From assembly GCF_020524495.1 (NCBI RefSeq), contig NZ_JAIVLB010000011.1, forward strand, positions 26,838 through 90,837: a stretch of DNA of 64,000 nt, given 5' to 3'. The translations under genes were made by a program, and so were the position numbers. Origin of the DNA: Bacillus stratosphericus (GTDB lineage: Bacteria > Bacillota > Bacilli > Bacillales > Bacillaceae). The notes beneath the pieces were generated by a model. That model had not been told where the DNA came from. It was given only the letters and a program-made list of their open reading frames with translations, and did no database searches. Shown one piece after another: positions 1 through 9,343 of the stretch. Position 1 is the stretch's first letter; each line of letters begins with the position of its first letter.

Positions 1-240
1 TCACGGTCAAATCTTCCAATAAATATCCAGTTAATATAGCCGACGTCACCATTGTTGACAAACGTGCCATCTTCAATATCAAAGTAATACCATCATAGAC
101 GACATTGTTCAGTCCACTAAAGTCATGGTATTGACTTAAGTTTTGTACAACAACATGATGGTTTTGACCTGCTTCAGAATAGAGGGACAGAACCATTGAA
201 GTAGCGATCACAGTACTGACGAAAAATTCACTTTTTCCCT
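1..240 (-). pseudogene. unrecognised secreted-protein-like fragment, frameshifted
   Basis: Read on the minus strand, this edge segment gives a protein-like stretch with a hydrophobic start (FFVSTVIATSMVLSLYSEAG) and then a polar part with QYHDFSGLNNVVYDG. The reading then shifts frame near position 90 to YYFDIEDGTFVNNGDVGY. A good ribosome-binding sequence (GGAGGAG, about 250-256) lies upstream, but the nearest ATG is in a frame that stops after 11 codons. The sequence is cut by the window edge. I do not recognise the family. It looks like a decayed exported protein, but this is inference from composition only. Confidence 0.25.
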
Positions 241-391
241 CATTACTTCTAACTCCTCCTTAAATCTACTACCCTTTCTTTTGTCTCTTAAACACTAATT
301 TATGAAAAAACTTTATTTCCTACAAATTAAGAGGGGTTTTACTGTTTAAAAAAGGCATAACAACAAAGAAACTCTCTTTCAAAAGAGTATT

Positions 392-1225
392 TTACATAAA
401 CAGGATAAATAAAATCAGACCTAGGATGATTCGGTATATCGCAAAAGGCACAAGTTTGATTTTATTGATCAGTTTTAGGAAGAATCGAACAACAAAGAGA
501 GCCACAATAAACGCACTCACAAAGCCGACGATAAAGAATGGAAGCATATCTGTCGTTAAGTATTGGGCATTTTTTACAAGTGTTAAGGAACTTGCCCCTG
601 CCATTATCGGCATGGCCATGATAAACGTAAAGTCAGCCGCAGCTCGGTGATTAAGACCTAGAATAACACCACCTGCAATAGTAGAACCTGAGCGGGAGAA
701 GCCAGGCCATAATGCCAAACATTGAAACAGCCCGATATAAAGTGCCTGTCTGTACGTCATGTTATCCACAGAGCTTGTTTCTGATTTATGTTTATTGATC
801 CAGTCAGCGACAAGCATCAGCACTGCCCCTAAAATCAATCCGACAGCAACCGTTTTGACATCAAACAAATATTTATCAATATAATCTTCAAATAAGAATC
901 CTAAAATGACGGCTGGGACGAGTCCAACAGCAATTTGAGCAATGGTCAGCTTATGTCCGCTGCGCTTTTGTTCTTCTGTGATATTTTTCTTTAAGCCTAA
1001 CAAGTTCAAAATACGATCTTTAAACACGATCATTACCGCTAGAATAGAGCCTAATTGGATCACGACTTTAAATGTATTTGCCGCTTCTGGCGTAATAATT
1101 TCCTTCGATTTTAACCAAAGATCATCAACAATGATCATGTGTCCTGTAGACGAGACAGGTGCATACTCTGTTAACCCTTCGACAATTCCTAAAATCAGTG
1201 CCACGAATAAATCCCATAGATTCAT
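392..1225 (-). CDS. uppP: undecaprenyl-diphosphatase (UppP/BacA family)
   Basis: Integral membrane phosphatase that dephosphorylates undecaprenyl diphosphate to recycle the lipid carrier of peptidoglycan and wall polymers; extra activity gives bacitracin resistance. The predicted 277-residue protein has the family signature near the N-terminus (EGLTEYAPVSSTGH, residues 16-29), the second signature GFSRSGSTIAGG, and about eight hydrophobic segments. The start at 1225 (MNLWDLF) was chosen over an upstream ATG because it matches the family length of about 276 residues. It corresponds to B. subtilis yubB and keeps its neighbour yubA, which lies upstream on the same strand with a 126-bp gap holding a long inverted repeat. 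Confidence 0.95.
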   Translation of the reverse strand: MNLWDLFVALILGIVEGLTEYAPVSSTGHMIIVDDLWLKSKEIITPEAANTFKVVIQLGSILAVMIVFKDRILNLLGLKKNITEEQKRSGHKLTIAQIAVGLVPAVILGFLFEDYIDKYLFDVKTVAVGLILGAVLMLVADWINKHKSETSSVDNMTYRQALYIGLFQCLALWPGFSRSGSTIAGGVILGLNHRAAADFTFIMAMPIMAGASSLTLVKNAQYLTTDMLPFFIVGFVSAFIVALFVVRFFLKLINKIKLVPFAIYRIILGLILFILFM

Positions 1226-1280
1226 GATATTCTTTCCTTTCAATTCTGATCTTTTGAACATGTCAAACATCTATGTCCAC

Positions 1281-1318
1281 ATAAAGACAAGCTTCCTTTT
1301 TCGAAAGCTCGTCTTTAT
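1281..1318 (-). repeat. 14-bp-arm inverted repeat between yubA and uppP
   Basis: Arms ATAAAGACAAGCTT (1281-1294) and AAGCTCGTCTTTAT (1305-1318) match except at one position, with a 10-nt loop. On the minus strand no T-run follows the stem, so it is not a standard terminator of yubA. On the plus strand a T-rich stretch begins about 10 nt later. It could be a weak terminator, an mRNA-stabilising hairpin or a leader element for uppP. Confidence 0.5.
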
Positions 1319-1351
1319 GATACTATATTTTTTTAAAAAAAGATTATGACA

Positions 1352-2494
1352 TCAAACCTTCTCTTCTTTATACAAATTGGATCGCATTTTGAACCAATTA
1401 AACAAGTGGGTCGTGATGACTTTCAAAACGGCATACGTCGGAATAGCGACAATGACACCAACCAAGCTGAACAATTTAGCCGCTGTTAAAAGAACAAAAA
1501 TGATGGTAATCGGGTGAATTTGAAGATTTTTCCCCATGACTTGCGGCGAAATAAATTTCCCCTCAATCAACTGAACAACTGTCCAAACAATAATCAGTTT
1601 CAACAGCATCACTGGTGACGTGACAAGCGCAATCACAATTGCTGGTGTAATGGCAATTGTTGGACCAAGGTAAGGCACTACACTTGTACATGCCGCAATA
1701 ATGGCTAGCAGCAAGGCATAGTCTAACCCGATAATCATATATCCAATTAAAAGAAGAAAACCGATACAGAAGCTGACTATAATCTGTCCACGAATATATG
1801 AGCTCAGGCGATGGTTCATTTCGTGAAGCACGATATGTGTATGATCTCTTAGCTTATAAGGAATAAATTTCAAAAAATAGTCTGGCAATTTTTTGCCGTC
1901 TTTTAATAGATAAAACAGAATAAAAGGAACTGTGATGATCGAGATGATAATTTCTGTCAGTGCACCTAGGAAAGTCCCTACACCGGTAAAGGTGCTTTCC
2001 AAAATCTTCGTCGCTTGACTTGACGCTTTACTGACCAATTCCGATACGTTAAAGTTCATCGTATTCTGCACTTGATTAATAAAGTTGCTCCCTGTTAATT
2101 GTCTAATCTGATCTTCTACCGTATCGACATATTTCGGAAAGTTATGAAACAGGCTCATGGTTTGTGCCTGTAAAAAAGGAATAATGGCCACAATGGTTAT
2201 TGTAATAATCCCAATAATGACAATATATAAAAGCAAAATCGAATAGATCCGCTTAACTCTAAATCTCTCTAACAAGTTGACAATCGGATTTAATAAATAA
2301 TACACAACCCCCGTTAAAATAATCGGTAAGGCAATGGTTTTGATGAGTACAATGAGCGGTGTGAAGATAAAAGATGCTTTCGTGAAAACAAGGATGTTCA
2401 ACCCTATTAATAGCAGGATGAGTAAAAAGAGAACAAACTTGTTATCAAGAAAAAATTTTCTAAATTGACTGCTCCACATTTGCATAGAATTCAT
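1352..2494 (-). CDS. yubA: AI-2E/TqsA-family permease (YubA)
   Basis: Predicted 380-residue polytopic membrane protein of the AI-2 exporter superfamily (PF01594). It shows paired N-terminal hydrophobic helices (about residues 17-85), a soluble central region (about 95-165) and a hydrophobic C-terminal half. The conserved family sequence [10 protein letters not shown] is near residue 190, and motifs VVPYLGP and [13 protein letters not shown] lie further on. Members export small molecules or act as Na+(Li+)/H+ antiporters; the substrate here is unknown. A second member, yueF, is present at 54.3-55.4 kb. It is followed by uppP on the same strand, as in B. subtilis. Confidence 0.9.
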   Translation of the reverse strand: MNSMQMWSSQFRKFFLDNKFVLFLLILLLIGLNILVFTKASFIFTPLIVLIKTIALPIILTGVVYYLLNPIVNLLERFRVKRIYSILLLYIVIIGIITITIVAIIPFLQAQTMSLFHNFPKYVDTVEDQIRQLTGSNFINQVQNTMNFNVSELVSKASSQATKILESTFTGVGTFLGALTEIIISIITVPFILFYLLKDGKKLPDYFLKFIPYKLRDHTHIVLHEMNHRLSSYIRGQIIVSFCIGFLLLIGYMIIGLDYALLLAIIAACTSVVPYLGPTIAITPAIVIALVTSPVMLLKLIIVWTVVQLIEGKFISPQVMGKNLQIHPITIIFVLLTAAKLFSLVGVIVAIPTYAVLKVITTHLFNWFKMRSNLYKEEKV

Positions 2495-2545
2495 ATCGTT
2501 CCTCCAAACACGGGCTATTATATTAATAAATTGTACACTACTTGA

Positions 2546-2764
2546 TCATGATATGGTGATCATTGTTTTAGCTTTTTTTCCAAACCATATCATCAGAATC
2601 GGCTGTACAATCAGCCTTATCCATAGCACTGCTTGTTCTGTGCTCTCTTGACCTGAAAATGGAATCCCTTCTCTCCCTTCTTTCTGAGTATTACCCGAAT
2701 GAAGGAAGAAACTACCCGCTTTTCGTACATTTAAATACTTTATGTAAGACGCATCAGCCTAGAT
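2546..2764 (-). other. open fragment without a start codon
   Basis: A 72-codon minus-strand stretch is open to a TGA at 2546-2548 and ends in a hydrophobic segment (VLWIRLIVQPILMIWFGKK). It has no usable start codon, because an in-frame TAG precedes it near 2765. It may be the C-terminal relic of a small membrane protein or a chance open frame. I do not recognise it. Confidence 0.2.
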
Positions 2765-2805
2765 AAAGGTTTCATCCGCTTTTCAATAAAAACAATATTC
2801 CTTCA

Positions 2806-2832
2806 TCCAAACGCTTTCAAAGCATGTATAAT
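2806..2832 (+). promoter_or_regulatory. possible CcpA cre site and -10 box upstream of the yulF relic
   Basis: The minus-strand sequence CTTTGAAAGCGTTTGGA (2806-2822) fits the catabolite-responsive consensus TGWAANCGNTNWCA well. A perfect -10 hexamer TATAAT is at 2827-2832, about 26 bp before the yulF start. This suggests that the now broken gene was carbon-repressed. The match was made by eye. Confidence 0.4.
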
Positions 2833-2858
2833 CAGAGAAAGCAGAAGAAGGGATTGAC

Positions 2859-3032
2859 ATGATTCGATTTGCTGTCATCGGAACGAACTGGATTACAGAT
2901 CGATTCTTACAGGCCGGAGAGGGAATTTCAGATTTTACTTGTACAGCCTTCTATTCTCGATCCACTGAAAAGGGACAGGCATTTGTCGAAAAATACGGAA
3001 TTGAAACGGTCTTACAAACTTACATTAAATAG
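2859..3032 (+). pseudogene. yulF: N-terminal remnant of a Gfo/Idh/MocA oxidoreductase (yulF)
   Basis: This 57-codon ORF begins MIRFAVIGTNWITDRFL, the start of the NAD(P)-binding Rossmann fold of YulF-type oxidoreductases (family length about 330). It continues through TAFYSRSTEKGQAFVEKYG and stops abruptly. A start region with promoter elements is present, but the remaining 80 percent of the gene is missing. The position next to yubA and the chemoreceptors matches yulF in B. subtilis. It is a 3'-deleted gene, unlikely to be functional. Confidence 0.8.
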
Positions 3033-3040
3033 AATATAGT

Positions 3041-3127
3041 GACGCGTTTGATTCAGTATATACCATAGTTCTAAATCTTCAAATCATCACTGACAAACGC
3101 AATGACCTTTTTATCTGATAATCGCAT
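3041..3127 (-). pseudogene. 5' remnant of a DJ-1/PfpI-family gene
   Basis: On the minus strand a strong ribosome-binding site (AAGGAGAGATGTT) precedes ATG at 3125-3127. The reading MRLSDKKVIAFVSDD continues, after a one-base shift, as EDLELWYILNQTRH. The pattern hydrophobic strand plus SDDFEDLELWYP is typical of the first 30 residues of PfpI/YraA-like stress proteins. Nothing of the rest remains. The fragment abuts the yulF relic, so one deletion may have truncated both genes. Assigned from pattern recognition only. Confidence 0.5.
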
Positions 3128-3179
3128 AACATCTCTCCTTTTCTTCCGATTACCTCTATTGTACGAGATCATCTCTTAA

Positions 3180-3214
3180 AAAGAAAAGCGGTTCCCCTTG
3201 AGGAGAACCACTTT
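3180..3214 (-). terminator. terminator of the chemoreceptor gene at 3220
   Basis: On the minus strand, GTGGTTCTCC and GGGGAACCGC form a stem with two G-U pairs, followed by TTTTCTTTTT. It lies just after the stop codon of the receptor gene. Confidence 0.8.
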
Positions 3215-3219
3215 CACAA

Positions 3220-5208
3220 TTATTGATTGATCTTGAATTTTTTAATTAAATCACGCAGCTCTTCAGCCATTTGGGAAAGAGTCGTAGAAGAGGAACTAAT
3301 CTCTTCCATTGATGCATGCTGCTCTTCAGCAGATGCCGCTATATCTTGAATACTTGCTGAACTCTCTCTAGACACATCTGCAATTTCATTTACTGCTTTA
3401 GAAATTTGCTCTGATCCTTTTGAAAGCTCGCATACCGTTGTATTCATTTCATTCATTCTCGTTGCGATTTCCGCTGTTTGATGGTTAATTTGTGAGAAGC
3501 TTTCTTTCGTTTGATCTGTAATAGAAAGACCATTTTTCACTTCTTCATTCACAGATTTGAACATGCTTTGAGACATTTCAATTTCAGATACAATTTCTTT
3601 CACGAGCTTTTCAATCTCTTTTGCTGAATCCGATGATTGAACTGCAAGTTTACGTACTTCCTCTGCTACAACCGAGAAGCCTCTACCTGACTCGCCTGCA
3701 CGTGCTGCTTCGATGGCTGCATTTAGTGCAAGTAAATTCGTTTGATCAGCAATGCCGTTAATAACGCCTAAGATGTTTGTGATATCTTTTGATTTATGTT
3801 CTAGTCCGTTGATCACACCTTCAGCCTCTTTCACTGAATGATCAATTGTTTTCATTTGACCAACTGTTTGCTCTACAAGCTGTCCACCTGTTTCTGCTAC
3901 TGTTTTTGATTGAGCAGATGAAACTGTGATGACATCAGAGGTTTGAGCGACTTCATTTAGACCTTCGTTCATTTGTTTCAAATGCTTTGCGCTTTGCTCG
4001 ACCATTTCACGTTGATTTTCGTTACCGTTCGAGAATGTTTCAATGGATGATGTAATATGTTCTGTTGCTTTTGTTGTTTGACCTGCACTTGCCGTCAGTT
4101 CTTCAGACGATGACGCCACGTTCTCAACAGATGTCTGTACAGCTTGAATGACATCTCTCAGTGACTCACTCATTTCATTAAAGCTTGTGCCGAGCTGGCC
4201 AATTTCATCTTTTGACCGGACATCAATTTTTTCTGTTAAATCTCCCTCGCTGATCTTCTTCGAAGAGGAGACAAGCATAAAAAGTGGTTTTGTAATTGAA
4301 CGAATGATAAAGAAGATGAGAATACCGCCAATGATGAGGGTGCCAACCAAAATAATAGCGGCCATGTTATAGACAGGCTGTGCGGCAGCTTTTACTTCAC
4401 TTACAAACATCGTACCGACAATCTTCCAGCCAGTCGCCTTGTTTGTAGTAAACTCCATTTGTTTTTCTTTTCCTTCAAACATATAACTCATGGATCCTTG
4501 ATCTTGTGAATAGAGCTTTTCTAACCATTCACCAGATAATTTTGTGCCAGCTTTTTTCGTTGGATGGGCAACATAGGTACGATCGAGACTTCCAATAAAT
4601 GCATAGCCTTTTTTACCAATGTTAATACTATTTGATTCTTTCACTAGATTCGCAATATCTAGGTTCATCGCGATAACACCAGAGCCGTCCTCAAGCTTCT
4701 TAGAAATGGTTACAACAAGAGTACTGGTTGAGGCGGTTGGATACGGAGCTGAAACAGACAGTTCACCGTTTTTGTCCCAGCCATCTTTATACCAATCTCG
4801 TTCAGTTGCGACATAGTCAGCCGGCATTTTTTTATTAGGATATCTTGAAAACACTTTGCCATCATTTGAAGCGACAAAGATACCTTCTATGTCATCATTC
4901 ATACTCATGAATTGCTCAAAGCGGCCTTGAATTTCAGTTGTTCCCTTTTGCTTGAGCTTTTTCTCCGTGATCCATTGACTAAAGAAAGCGGCTGCGTCTG
5001 TTTTCACTTTCACAACCTTCGTAACATTTTTATCTAGCTGCTCAACGTTTTCCTTTGCACTTTGCAAGATTTGATCATTTAAGGAAGTGCTTGCAGCATG
5101 ATATGAAGAGTATGCCAATACAATAATTGGGCATAACAGAATAAATAAGAAAGAGAATACGAGCTTTTTTGAAATAGAAGGCTTTTTGAAATACTGTATG
5201 AATTTCAT
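3220..5208 (-). CDS. methyl-accepting chemotaxis protein (dCache type)
   Basis: Transmembrane chemoreceptor of 662 residues. It has TM1 (about 15-35), an extracellular double-Cache ligand domain (about 36-280, with AASNDG-like and RDWYKD motifs), TM2 (about 281-303) and HAMP (about 304-357). A long coiled coil follows, with the signalling hairpin tip ([20 protein letters not shown]) near residue 490. It belongs to the McpA/McpB/TlpA/TlpB group clustered beside tgl in B. subtilis; I cannot say which of the four it is orthologous to. The ligand is probably an amino acid or sugar, but this is not readable from sequence. Expression is probably sigma-D dependent. It is closely related to the receptor at 5883. 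Confidence 0.93.
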   Translation of the reverse strand: MKFIQYFKKPSISKKLVFSFLFILLCPIIVLAYSSYHAASTSLNDQILQSAKENVEQLDKNVTKVVKVKTDAAAFFSQWITEKKLKQKGTTEIQGRFEQFMSMNDDIEGIFVASNDGKVFSRYPNKKMPADYVATERDWYKDGWDKNGELSVSAPYPTASTSTLVVTISKKLEDGSGVIAMNLDIANLVKESNSINIGKKGYAFIGSLDRTYVAHPTKKAGTKLSGEWLEKLYSQDQGSMSYMFEGKEKQMEFTTNKATGWKIVGTMFVSEVKAAAQPVYNMAAIILVGTLIIGGILIFFIIRSITKPLFMLVSSSKKISEGDLTEKIDVRSKDEIGQLGTSFNEMSESLRDVIQAVQTSVENVASSSEELTASAGQTTKATEHITSSIETFSNGNENQREMVEQSAKHLKQMNEGLNEVAQTSDVITVSSAQSKTVAETGGQLVEQTVGQMKTIDHSVKEAEGVINGLEHKSKDITNILGVINGIADQTNLLALNAAIEAARAGESGRGFSVVAEEVRKLAVQSSDSAKEIEKLVKEIVSEIEMSQSMFKSVNEEVKNGLSITDQTKESFSQINHQTAEIATRMNEMNTTVCELSKGSEQISKAVNEIADVSRESSASIQDIAASAEEQHASMEEISSSSTTLSQMAEELRDLIKKFKINQ

Positions 5209-5241
5209 AAAAAAGAAAACTCCTTTTAGTAAGATAGTATA

Positions 5242-5269
5242 TTTATCGGAAGAACTACTAGGTTGTTTA
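5242..5269 (-). promoter_or_regulatory. sigma-D-like promoter of the 3220-5208 receptor gene
   Basis: On the minus strand TAAA (5266-5269) is followed, after 15 nt, by TCCGATAA (5243-5250). This is one base from the motility sigma-factor consensus TAAA-N15-GCCGATAT. It lies about 35-60 bp upstream of the ATG at 5208, a fitting place for a chemotaxis gene. Confidence 0.65.
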
Positions 5270-5324
5270 CTTTTTTAACTTATTAAAGTATAACAGCACT
5301 GAACATCAAAATGGGTTTTTATTA

Positions 5325-5800
5325 GACAGCTTTCGAGTTATGAGTTCGATATTGTATCGGACTCATGACTTTTAGTTTTGTCTTTATTCGTGTTAATTGT
5401 AGTAATCAATATATTGCTCAAGTCTTTAAGATGCCGAAGAAGCTCTCTATAACTGCGTTATAATAGCAGTTGCCTTTTCGGGACATACTCTGTGTTATTC
5501 CACGCTTATTAAGGGGTGTCTATATTGGTCATGCCACACTTGATCGGAATGTATCATCGGTTTCTCTTCCTCATCTAATCGGTTGAATGCCTGATGAAGC
5601 ATCGTTGAGGCGAGGGAATCAATAGGTCTTGACCGATTGTATAGGTAATGATTTCACCATTAAATAGATCTAATATGGGCTATACTTCCCATGCTCATTT
5701 ATATAGTCAAGTACGTCTAATTATATATTGATACTTTCTCACCCAATATTGAAGTATACTTTTGTGCACACCAATATGTTTTGCAATTCCTTTGATTTAG
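5325..5800 (-). pseudogene. degenerate IS3-family transposase (OrfB) remnant
   Basis: Minus-strand translation gives pieces of an IS3/IS150-type DDE transposase in order: EEEKPMIHSDQVWHDQ (the HSDQG.. motif region), then [20 protein letters not shown], then IKTKLKVMSPIQYRTH just before the end. These are the hallmark C-terminal motifs of OrfB. In-frame stops (after the FFGILKT piece) and frameshifts break it, and orfA is not visible. It is an old, inactive IS relic between two chemoreceptor genes and explains the large gap here. Confidence 0.8.
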
Positions 5801-5802
5801 TC

Positions 5803-5851
5803 AAAAGAAAAGCACCTCCAAATGTTAGATTGTGTCTAACATTTGGGGTGC
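5803..5851 (-). terminator. terminator of the chemoreceptor gene at 5883
   Basis: A long stem with arms CACCTCCAAATGTTAGA and TCTAACATTTGGGGTG (5813-5851) is followed on the minus strand by CTTTTCTTTT. Confidence 0.85.
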
Positions 5852-5882
5852 ACTTCATCGGCGGAGGCTCTTTTTTGCGTGT

Positions 5883-7874
5883 CTATTCCACCTTAAATTT
5901 GCTAATCAAATCACGTAATTCTTCTGCCATTGAAGAAAGTGTGGCAGAGGATGAGCTGATTTCTTCCATTGATGCCAGTTGTTCCTCTGCTGAAGCGGCA
6001 ATGTCTTGGATATTTGCTGAGCTTTCACGAGATACCTCTGCGATCTCACGAACAGCCTCTGAAACATGTGCAGAGCCTTTTGAAAGCTGGACAACCGTTT
6101 GGTTCATTGTTTGGAGCTGATCTGAAATTTCTTTTGTCATTTCGAAAATATTGTGGAAGCTTACTCTCGTTTGTTCAGTGAAGCTTAAGCCTGATTGGAC
6201 TTCTCGATTCACCGCAGTGAAGACTTCCTGTGATACATCAATGTCTTGAACGATTTCTTTGATCAAATTCTCTATTTCTTTCGCCGAGTTTGCTGATTGA
6301 ACAGCAAGTTTTCTCACTTCCTCTGCTACAACGGAGAAACCTCGTCCGGATTCCCCAGCTCTTGCTGCTTCTATCGCTGCATTTAGCGCAAGTAAATTCG
6401 TTTGATCGGCGATACCATTGATGACACCGAGAATTTGAGCAATGTCTTTTGATTTACTTTCCAGAGCGCTTATGACATTCTCTGCTTTTTTCACTGATTG
6501 ATCTATGACATTCATTTGAGAAGCGGTTTTTTCAACAAGCTGTTCTCCTTCTCCTGCGATATCTGTCGATTTGATCGATGAAGCGGTAATCGATTCAGCA
6601 GATTCATTCATATGCTGAAGTCCTCTATTCATTTCCTCTAACTCAACTGAGCTGGATTCCACTTTATCATTTTGACTTTCATTTCCGCTGGAGAATTGTT
6701 CAATGGCTAATGTAATATGCTCTGTTGCTTTACTTGTTTGTCCTGCACTGGCGGTCAGTTCTTCTGATGAAGAAGCGACATTTTCGACTGAGGTTTGAAC
6801 GGCACCAATGAGGGATCTTAATGAGTCAATCATCGTATTAAAGTCTTTACCAACTTGTCCAATTTCGTCATCTGATTGGATCTGTAGCTTATCACGCAAA
6901 TCACCATTACTGACCTTTTTCGAGAAACTGGCAAGATTGGATAATCTCTTTGATATTGAGCGGACGATAAAGAAGATGAGGGTTCCTGCTACAATAAGTG
7001 TCACACTGAACACGATAATGGCTGTATGGAATACTGGCTTTGCTGCATCTTTGACTTCTGATACGAGCATCGTTCCACCGATTTTCCACCCTGTTAATTC
7101 ATTGGTCACATACGCAACCTTTTTATCAGTTCCTTTAATCGTATAACTGCCGCTTCCCTCCTTGTTTTGATAAATAATATTCGCCAAACTTTCATTTACT
7201 TGACTCCCTGTTTTTTGGGTTGGATCTGCCAGAACGGTTTTATCCTTCTCCATGATAAAGGCGTAGCCTTTATGCCCAATTTTGATTTCTTTTAATTTTT
7301 TATTCAGGCTGTCAATTTCCATATCAAGCCCGATCACACCTGATCCATCTTCCATTTTTCGGGCAATAGTGATCACCATTTTGCCTGTGGATGCTGCTAC
7401 GTAAGGCTTTGTGATGACTTGCTTGCCATTTTCAGCACTCATTGCCTCTTGATACCATGGACGCTCTCTCGGGTCATAGCCATCAGGCATTTTTTGAACT
7501 GGGTATTGCATGAACAATCCCTTTTCAGAACCTGCATAGATAGCAGCTACATCTTTTTCATTAATTTTCCCATATTGCTGCAATTCTTTAATAGTCGCAT
7601 TTCTATTTTTTTCTTGAAGATTAGAAGCTTTTAGAGAAACTGTAAACAGTGTAACAGCCTCTACATGGTTTCCAATACTTTCATTAATTAATTTATCAAA
7701 TGTATTGACTTGGCTCATAGCACTGCCCATAATCTGTTTGTCCAGCTCTGTCTTTGATGTAAAAAATGCACTAATTGTCAGTGTTACAGTTGGCAGAATA
7801 AGGACTACCAAAAAGGCAATGATTAATTTTTTTGAAATGGATGGTTTTTTGAACCATTGGATCATTTTTCCCAT
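5883..7874 (-). CDS. methyl-accepting chemotaxis protein (dCache type), second copy
   Basis: Chemoreceptor of 663 residues with the same architecture as its downstream neighbour: TM1 (about 18-38), dCache sensor domain (about 40-285), TM2 (about 285-307), HAMP and a cytoplasmic signalling coiled coil. The tip sequence ([20 protein letters not shown]) is identical to that of the neighbour. The sensor halves differ far more than the signalling halves, so the two probably sense different ligands. The C-terminus ends in [16 protein letters not shown]. It is a member of the Mcp/Tlp cluster next to tgl. The gene has its own sigma-D-like promoter and its own terminator, so it is monocistronic. Confidence 0.93.
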   Translation of the reverse strand: MGKMIQWFKKPSISKKLIIAFLVVLILPTVTLTISAFFTSKTELDKQIMGSAMSQVNTFDKLINESIGNHVEAVTLFTVSLKASNLQEKNRNATIKELQQYGKINEKDVAAIYAGSEKGLFMQYPVQKMPDGYDPRERPWYQEAMSAENGKQVITKPYVAASTGKMVITIARKMEDGSGVIGLDMEIDSLNKKLKEIKIGHKGYAFIMEKDKTVLADPTQKTGSQVNESLANIIYQNKEGSGSYTIKGTDKKVAYVTNELTGWKIGGTMLVSEVKDAAKPVFHTAIIVFSVTLIVAGTLIFFIVRSISKRLSNLASFSKKVSNGDLRDKLQIQSDDEIGQVGKDFNTMIDSLRSLIGAVQTSVENVASSSEELTASAGQTSKATEHITLAIEQFSSGNESQNDKVESSSVELEEMNRGLQHMNESAESITASSIKSTDIAGEGEQLVEKTASQMNVIDQSVKKAENVISALESKSKDIAQILGVINGIADQTNLLALNAAIEAARAGESGRGFSVVAEEVRKLAVQSANSAKEIENLIKEIVQDIDVSQEVFTAVNREVQSGLSFTEQTRVSFHNIFEMTKEISDQLQTMNQTVVQLSKGSAHVSEAVREIAEVSRESSANIQDIAASAEEQLASMEEISSSSATLSSMAEELRDLISKFKVE

Positions 7875-7901
7875 TTTCTCTTTCCCCCTTCTCTAAAGTT
7901 A

Positions 7902-7926
7902 TTATCGGATGAAAGATATATTTTTA
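7902..7926 (-). promoter_or_regulatory. sigma-D-like promoter of the 5883-7874 receptor gene
   Basis: On the minus strand TAAA (7923-7926) is followed by 13 nt and TCCGATAA (7902-7909). The -10 element matches that of the neighbouring receptor promoter. The spacer is one to two bases shorter than the sigma-D optimum, so the call is softer. Confidence 0.5.
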
Positions 7927-7945
7927 GAGGCTAGAAATGACGTTT

Positions 7946-8252
7946 TTAAAAAAATACCCAGTTAATGCCTGGATATTTTTTCATCGATTTAAATTGACTT
8001 GTTAGCTCTTTTAGTTCTTCGGCCATATTTGCAAGTGTAACAAAAGGTGATGTAATTTCTTCCATAGATGCCCACTTTTCTTCAGCAGAGGCAGCAATGT
8101 CTTGAATACTCGCTTCGCTTTCTCTTGAGACTTGGCGCATTTCCTGCTTCGCTTGTGAAATAAGCTTTGAACCGCTCGATAGGTTAATTGTTAATTGCTG
8201 TATCGTTTAACTGGGAGAGCTTTTTCGACATGCCTTCTGCTGCCTTTTTTTA
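7946..8252 (-). pseudogene. C-terminal remnant of a third chemoreceptor gene
   Basis: Minus-strand translation aligns with the last 90 or so residues of the two intact receptors: AAEGMSKKLSQLND, a frameshift, then [36 protein letters not shown], and MAEELKELTSQFKSM. The ligand domain, TM segments, HAMP and signalling tip are missing, and no start codon with a ribosome-binding site serves it. It is a relic of the receptor that stands next to tgl in B. subtilis. The 5' end was replaced by sequence abutting the tgl leader. Confidence 0.85.
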
Positions 8253-8309
8253 ATTGATTCCTTGCCCAAGCATCACGCATACGCTAATAAAAAAGGGGGC
8301 GCTTTTCAT

Positions 8310-9050
8310 ATGATTATCCTTTCCGGACAGCCAGTGACAAATGATCAGCTGGCATCGTTTCAGCTAGAGGGGCAAAAGCGGATCATTTTGATGCAGCTAC
8401 AAGCCTCAAATGATACGTTCCGCTATAGGCAAGCATCTGATTTGTTGTTTGAGGTGACCTTACGATCGAACATCATGAATGCGGCAAGAGATTTGCATAA
8501 AAGTGGTGTTTCATTTGCCATCTTTCAACGATCTCGTGCAAATGAGGCATTTTGGCGTGTATCAGAGGCAGGGGCACTAGAACTACGCTATCAAGTCGAA
8601 CCATCTACAGGGATTAAGGACATTTTTGAAAATGGCTCAAAATATGCTTTTGAATGTGCGACTGCGATTGTCATTGTGTTTTATATGGGGGTACTGCAAA
8701 CGGTAGGAGACGAGAAGTTCAATCGAAGGCTTCGTAGTTTAACTTTGTATGACTGGCATTATGATACACTGTCTATTTATACAGAACGGGGAAATGACTT
8801 TATTTATGGGGATTGTTTATATTTCGAAAATCCGGAGTTTAGTTATCAGCAGTCCCAATGGCGTGGGGAAAATGTCATTTACTTAGGAGAAGATCAATAT
8901 TACGGGCATGGGCTTGGCATTTTAACTGCCGCAGAAATTATCGACAAATTAAACAGCAGAAGGCGGCCAGGTGCTGTTCAGTCCGCTTATTTACTGCCCC
9001 AGACTACCCGGATGGATGTCATTTATCTTAGGCAGATGTTTGGTAGCTAA
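8310..9050 (+). CDS. tgl: protein-glutamine gamma-glutamyltransferase (spore transglutaminase)
   Basis: Cross-links spore coat proteins by forming epsilon-(gamma-glutamyl)lysine bonds late in sporulation. The 246-residue product has the family length (B. subtilis Tgl 245). It carries the active-site region YAFECATAIVIVFYMG with Cys116 preceded by Glu115, and the second conserved region GDCLYFENPEF plus WRGENVIYLGEDQYYGHGLG. The ATG at 8310 was chosen over one at 8262 because AAGGGGGCG sits just upstream and the protein then aligns from MIILSGQ. A hairpin terminator follows. Its place beside the chemoreceptors is conserved in B. subtilis. Confidence 0.95.
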   Translation: MIILSGQPVTNDQLASFQLEGQKRIILMQLQASNDTFRYRQASDLLFEVTLRSNIMNAARDLHKSGVSFAIFQRSRANEAFWRVSEAGALELRYQVEPSTGIKDIFENGSKYAFECATAIVIVFYMGVLQTVGDEKFNRRLRSLTLYDWHYDTLSIYTERGNDFIYGDCLYFENPEFSYQQSQWRGENVIYLGEDQYYGHGLGILTAAEIIDKLNSRRRPGAVQSAYLLPQTTRMDVIYLRQMFGS

Positions 9051-9092
9051 AAAAAGCCTCTTGTCTATTGGTTATGACAAGGGGCTTTTGTA
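9051..9092 (+). terminator. tgl terminator
   Basis: Stem GCCTCTTGTC / GACAAGGGGC with a TATTGGTTAT loop, flanked by A- and T-rich runs. It could also act on the minus strand. Confidence 0.75.
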
Positions 9093-9102
9093 TGCCTTGC
9101 GT

Positions 9103-9319
9103 TTATGATAATCTTGCAGCGTGCCAAGCATCGTGTTCGCAAGGATCTCCATTTTTTCTAGTCTTTTCTAGTGACTGGCGGATCGTGCTCGCTCCATTTT
9201 ACGTAACGAACAAAATAGTAGTGTCGAATGGGCGTAAGGACGGCAGGAGAGTGTGGGAATTCATCAAACCAAAATTCAATTTGTCCTTTTTTACGGTATG
9301 AATGTTTTAAGATGTCCAT
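9103..9319 (-). pseudogene. small unrecognised gene, apparently frameshifted by a 10-bp duplication
   Basis: From ATG at 9319 the minus strand reads MDILKHSYRKKGQIEFWFDE and on through HYYFVRYVKWSEHDPPVTRK to a TAG at 9158, giving 53 residues. At 9152-9171 the plus strand has two near-identical copies of TTTTCTAGT, 10 bp apart. Removing one 10-bp unit restores a 68-residue frame ending NGDPCEHDAWHAARLS at 9103. The aromatic and charged composition looks like a real protein, and GGTGGTG lies upstream of the ATG. Family unknown. It might be a functional 53-residue form or a broken gene. Confidence 0.45.
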
Positions 9320-9343
9320 CCTTTCACACCACCCAGTATGATT

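Noticed and set aside
942..1349. 135-codon plus-strand ORF over uppP
   Set aside because: It is the antisense shadow of uppP, has no ribosome-binding site, and its composition is unlike a protein.
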